The notes beneath the pieces are model-generated. The model saw only the letters and a list, made by a program, of their open reading frames with translations. It was not told the origin of the DNA and made no database searches. This document shows positions 6,787-9,063 of a stretch of DNA of 9,063 bases, one piece after another. The DNA comes from an uncultured bacterium (GTDB lineage Bacteria > Bacillota > Clostridia > Lachnospirales > Anaerotignaceae): the NCBI GenBank assembly GCA_905214825.1, contig CAJMNV010000079.1, positions 1 through 9,063 of the forward strand. Reading direction: 5' to 3'. Positions within the stretch are counted from its first letter, which is position 1; every line of letters starts with the position of its first letter. Made by a program: the position numbers and the translations under genes.

Positions 6787-7844
6787 TATTTGTCACCTCC
6801 CATAACTTTTTTACCAAATCCTACGATTTCATCAACAGTAGGTACCATACCACCTGTTCTACCATAGAATTCTACTTTATGTTTATCGTTACAAGCAACT
6901 GCAACGTCTGGAACCATCTGCCCCATACTCATTTCAACGTCCATATATTTTTTAATTCTATCATTTACTTTATCAAATGCTTTTACAGGGAAAGGCCACA
7001 ATGTTTTTGGTCTAATCATACCCACTTTATAGCCTTCTGCTCTCAGGTAGCCAATGGCTGTTCTCACAACTCTGGAAGCAGTACCATAGGAAACAAAAGC
7101 ATATTCTGCATCATCCATCAAGTATTCTTCCCAACCTTGTTCTTCCGCTTCGATTTCAGCATATTTTGCAAAATGGCTTTTGTTCCATTCTTCACATTCT
7201 TCTGGTTCAATAACCAAGTTTTGCACCATATGTTTTTCGCCATCGCCTTTACCAGTCAATGCCCATGTTTTTTCTTTCAACTGTTTTTTGCAAACATAGT
7301 TGAATTCAACAGGTTCCATCATCTGACCAATCAAACCGTCAGCCAAAATAATAACAGGTGTGCCATAATAATCTGCAAGGTCAAAAGCTTCCATAACCAT
7401 ATCAACCGCTTCTTGCACAGAGGCAGGTGCCAATACGATATCATGATAGTCACCATTGGAGCCGCCTTTTACTGTCATGTTGTAGTCAGCCTGACCAGGT
7501 TGGATAGTACCCAAACCTGGGCCCCCACGCATCATGTTGATGATAACTGCGGGCATACTTGCATTAGACAAATAACCAATACCTTCTTGTTTCAATGCAA
7601 TACCAGGTGAAGAAGAACTTGTCAAAACTCTTGCACCTGCTGCTGCTGCACCATATACCATGTTGATTGCAGCCACTTCAGATTCTGCTTGTACAAATGT
7701 GCCACCTACTTTTGGCAATTCACTGGACAAATATTCTGGTACTTCACTTTGTGGAGTGATTGGGTAACCAAAGAAATATCTGCAACCTGCTTCAATCGCT
7801 GCTTTACCAACTGCTTCATTTCCTTTCATTAAAACCTTTGCCAT
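6786..7844 (-). CDS. vorB: 2-oxoacid:ferredoxin oxidoreductase, alpha subunit (VorB-like, 3-methyl-2-oxobutanoate type)
   Basis: A 352-residue alpha chain. GYPITPQSEVPEYL (26-39) is the hallmark of the pyrimidine-binding domain. Other conserved parts are QAESEVAAINMVYGAAAAG (52-70), TSSSSPG (75-81) and MRGGPGLGT (105-113). The C-terminal part (about 205-352) fits the second domain that packs on the beta chain. The protein resembles the alpha chains called VorB, acting on branched-chain 2-oxoacids from valine, leucine and isoleucine: 2-oxoacid + CoA + oxidised ferredoxin gives acyl-CoA + CO2 + reduced ferredoxin. A 2-oxoglutarate (KorA) role remains possible. The ATG at 7844 has GGAGGAGG 8 nt upstream and follows the ferredoxin stop by 17 nt. 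Codon use is regular, and several ribosome sites in the operon are strong, fitting high expression. Confidence 0.94.
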   Translation of the reverse strand: MAKVLMKGNEAVGKAAIEAGCRYFFGYPITPQSEVPEYLSSELPKVGGTFVQAESEVAAINMVYGAAAAGARVLTSSSSPGIALKQEGIGYLSNASMPAVIINMMRGGPGLGTIQPGQADYNMTVKGGSNGDYHDIVLAPASVQEAVDMVMEAFDLADYYGTPVIILADGLIGQMMEPVEFNYVCKKQLKEKTWALTGKGDGEKHMVQNLVIEPEECEEWNKSHFAKYAEIEAEEQGWEEYLMDDAEYAFVSYGTASRVVRTAIGYLRAEGYKVGMIRPKTLWPFPVKAFDKVNDRIKKYMDVEMSMGQMVPDVAVACNDKHKVEFYGRTGGMVPTVDEIVGFGKKVMGGDK

Positions 7845-7861
7845 TGCTTATTCCTCCTCCC

Positions 7862-8077
7862 TTAGTCAAATCTTTCTACTGTAATTGCACAATCTGGACA
7901 CATTTTTGCACAGCTTTGACAAGCAATACAATCATCGTTTACAGATTCTGCGGGATTGTAACCTGAAGGGTTGATTTTTGTTTCAGAAAGTTTCAAAACG
8001 TTTTTTGGACAAACAGAAACACACAGTTCACAACCTTTGCAGATCAATTCATCGATTATTACTCTACCTTTTGCCAT
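7862..8077 (-). CDS. 2x[4Fe-4S] ferredoxin subunit (delta) of the 2-oxoacid oxidoreductase
   Basis: A 71-residue bacterial-type ferredoxin with two full cluster motifs: C13-x2-C16-x2-C19-x3-C23-P and C50-x2-C53-x2-C56-x3-C60-P. An additional C63 follows the second motif (CPDC). It passes electrons from the TPP centre to free ferredoxin. Its place before alpha, beta and gamma, with an N-terminal MAKGRVIIDELICKGC, is typical of the delta chain (KorD/VorD) in four-subunit enzymes. The ATG at 8077 has GGAGG 10 nt upstream; the upstream ATPase gene ends 29 nt before it. It could in principle serve other enzymes, but the operon argues for a dedicated subunit. Confidence 0.93.
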   Translation of the reverse strand: MAKGRVIIDELICKGCELCVSVCPKNVLKLSETKINPSGYNPAESVNDDCIACQSCAKMCPDCAITVERFD

Positions 8078-8106
8078 TCAAAACACACCTCCATAAATAT
8101 TAAAAT

Positions 8107-8787
8107 TTACATCCAGGATTTCCGCATATAGAACTTCATTGGGAACAACTCGCCTGCAAGTCCTTCGGGTACCTTTTCTGTCAAAAGCTCCTCAACATAA
8201 GAAACATATTTCACAGGAACTCCCGTGCGTTTGGTAACTTCTTTCAATATTGCATCTCCATCAGCAAGACAAGCTGCGGTTGTTTCTCGAATTAAGTTCG
8301 TGTTGTTGATAAAGCCTGTCACCTTTAACCCGGACGCCGCTTCCAGATTACGCATTTGTTCGATAACGCCTTCTGGTGTGGACGTATTTGGGCGATATGT
8401 ATTGACTACCATAAAAAAGTCTACTTCCTCCGGCTGTAATAAAGGAATAATTCTTCCCAGCACTTTTGTTCCCACATCATTGCCGCCCAAATCAATGACA
8501 TAATCACAAGATTTGTCTTTGACAGGGGTGGTGATAGCCGCTGATACAGCCGGCACATCTAACCCAGCACCTTCAATAGAAGAAGAAATCACATATATTC
8601 CTTTTTCTTCCATTTCTTGTTTTTTCTCACGGGAACGGAAATAGACATTTACGATATCTAAATCGGCAATGGCAACTTTTTTTTCTGACACTTCTTTCAA
8701 AGCTGTCACATAATTGACGGAAAATTCCGTTTTTCCACTACCGTAGTGACCTGTAATAATACGAATTCTTTTATCATTAGAAACCAT
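8107..8787 (-). CDS. MinD/ParA-like P-loop ATPase, first gene of the oxidoreductase operon
   Basis: A 226-residue cytoplasmic nucleotide-binding protein. Walker A is GHYGSGKT (13-20). ADLDIVN (41-47) sits where SIMIBI ATPases have the second aspartate motif, and YVIDLGGNDVG (96-106) is a Walker B-like strand with D99. VVNTYRP (127-133) and FINNTNL (159-165) look like base-binding or switch regions. In the deviant Walker A of MinD/ParA/Mrp a lysine follows the first glycine; here it is H14. No cluster-binding CxxC pair is seen, so it is not a plain Mrp/Nbp35 scaffold. Its function is unknown. Location suggests help in assembly, metal-cluster loading or regulation of the downstream enzyme, by inference only. 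The ATG at 8787 has AGGAGG 8 nt upstream; the frame runs on to an ATG at 8880 but that stretch is leader. Ala and Gly codon choice (GCG, GCT, GGG) looks unlike the neighbours. Confidence 0.85.
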   Translation of the reverse strand: MVSNDKRIRIITGHYGSGKTEFSVNYVTALKEVSEKKVAIADLDIVNVYFRSREKKQEMEEKGIYVISSSIEGAGLDVPAVSAAITTPVKDKSCDYVIDLGGNDVGTKVLGRIIPLLQPEEVDFFMVVNTYRPNTSTPEGVIEQMRNLEAASGLKVTGFINNTNLIRETTAACLADGDAILKEVTKRTGVPVKYVSYVEELLTEKVPEGLAGELFPMKFYMRKSWM

Positions 8788-8795
8788 ATTTTGCA

Positions 8796-8801
8796 CCTCC
8801 T
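8796..8801 (-). promoter_or_regulatory. Ribosome binding site deciding the ATPase start
   Basis: AGGAGG on the minus strand, 8 nt before the ATG at 8787. It supports the 226-residue protein over the 257-residue reading from 8880. A small hairpin (8829-8803) ends just beside it. Confidence 0.8.
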
Positions 8802-8802
8802 C

Positions 8803-8829
8803 TTTCCGACACATATAAAATTGTCGAAA
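8803..8829 (-). promoter_or_regulatory. Small leader hairpin next to the ATPase ribosome binding site
   Basis: On the minus strand TTTCGACA (8829-8822) pairs with TGTC-G-GAAA (8811-8803) with one bulged G and a 10-nt AT-rich loop. It ends about one base before the AGGAGG. It might influence access of the ribosome or mRNA stability. It matches no riboswitch class I recognise, and a hairpin of this size can occur by chance. Confidence 0.3.
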
Positions 8830-8880
8830 TGGTTTTTGGTTGTATTCAATAAATAATAAAAAAGCAAAGAAATTCTGCAC

Positions 8881-9063
8881 AAAACATTATATTTTTCAAA
8901 AATTGTTTTATGCATATTTTACGACTTATTTTCATTTTGCGTATACATAATAGCACACTTTTTATTTTTTTGCAAGAAAATTCACATTTTTTTATATATT
9001 TTTGAAATAAAATATATTTTTATTGCTAATTCAAAATAAAAATGTTTTATTTTTTGTATTTTT
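8881..9063. other. Very AT-rich non-coding stretch
   Basis: This stretch is made almost only of A and T runs and holds no credible gene on either strand. It carries the operon promoter and, further out, short A/T inverted repeats such as AAAATAAAA (9033-9041) with TTTTATTTT (9045-9053). These could act as UP-element-like DNA or as the remains of a terminator for a gene beyond the window; nothing more can be supported. Confidence 0.6.
8947..8975 (-). promoter_or_regulatory. Promoter of the ATPase/oxidoreductase operon
   Basis: On the minus strand TTGCAA (8975-8970), a 17-nt spacer and TATTAT (8952-8947) with a TGn extension (TGCTATTAT) form a good sigma-A type promoter. The start would be near 8940, leaving an untranslated leader of about 150 nt. 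A second perfect TATAAT at 8891-8886 has no good -35 and is a weaker alternative start. Confidence 0.65.

Noticed and set aside
6010..6867. Long plus-strand open frame of 285 codons
   Set aside because: It is antisense to the beta and gamma subunit genes, is full of Cys, His, Phe and Thr in no recognisable pattern, and has no ribosome binding site. It is a shadow of the minus-strand coding.
8788..8880. 31-residue N-terminal extension of the ATPase to an ATG at 8880
   Set aside because: The extension has no SD sequence, is AT-rich leader, and precedes a perfect AGGAGG with ATG at 8787 that begins just before the P-loop.
9015..9053. A/T inverted repeats near the right edge
   Set aside because: Such pairs arise by chance in runs of A and T and have no GC core, so a terminator or operator cannot be supported.
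1..9063. CRISPR array, tRNA, insertion sequence, toxin-antitoxin or phage-defence genes
   Set aside because: I looked for spaced direct repeats, cloverleaf sequences, transposase motifs and small paired frames on both strands and found none. The P-loop ATPase has no effector partner here that would suggest defence.

Overview
The window looks like a piece of chromosome from a low-GC Gram-positive anaerobe in the Clostridia, most likely a Lachnospiraceae-like lineage. The basis is AT-rich DNA, strong AGGAGG ribosome binding sites, tight gene packing, an oxygen-sensitive 2-oxoacid:ferredoxin oxidoreductase, and a zapA / U32 peptidase / FtsW-like / class B PBP gene run. The genus cannot be fixed from sequence alone. 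All nine genes lie on the minus strand, so transcription runs from high to low coordinates. No tRNA, rRNA, CRISPR array, insertion sequence or phage gene was seen.

Right part (about 9063 to 5413): an AT-rich non-coding stretch carries a good extended -10 promoter. It drives a five-gene operon: a MinD/ParA-like P-loop ATPase, a two-cluster [4Fe-4S] ferredoxin subunit (delta), and the alpha, beta and gamma subunits of a four-subunit 2-oxoacid:ferredoxin oxidoreductase of the ketoisovalerate (Vor) or 2-oxoglutarate (Kor) type. The operon ends in a textbook intrinsic terminator at 5448-5413. The enzyme decarboxylates a 2-oxoacid with TPP, makes the acyl-CoA and hands electrons to ferredoxin. The ATPase is unexplained; its conserved P-loop and its place as first gene suggest an accessory or maturation role, which is inference.

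Left part (about 5375 to 1): a second extended -10 promoter precedes zapA (Z-ring stabiliser). A hairpin with a T-rich tail follows zapA and may end or attenuate transcription. Then come a large U32-family protein with a Cys-x6-Cys-x15-Cys-x3-Cys iron-sulfur motif (related to the RNA-hydroxylating RlhA/TrhP proteins), an FtsW/RodA/SpoVE-family SEDS glycosyltransferase and a class B penicillin-binding protein cut by the window edge. These last three are translationally coupled or nearly so. The SEDS and PBP genes overlap by 8 nt and very probably form one polymerase/transpeptidase pair for peptidoglycan synthesis at division or elongation sites.

Most of the window is ordinary core metabolism and cell-envelope biology. 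The points worth a second look are the P-loop ATPase tied to the oxidoreductase operon, its codon use, the leader hairpin in front of it, the RNA-modification-like U32 gene coupled to cell-wall genes, the hairpin after zapA, and the uncertain zapA start. I saw no clear sign of a wholly new system.
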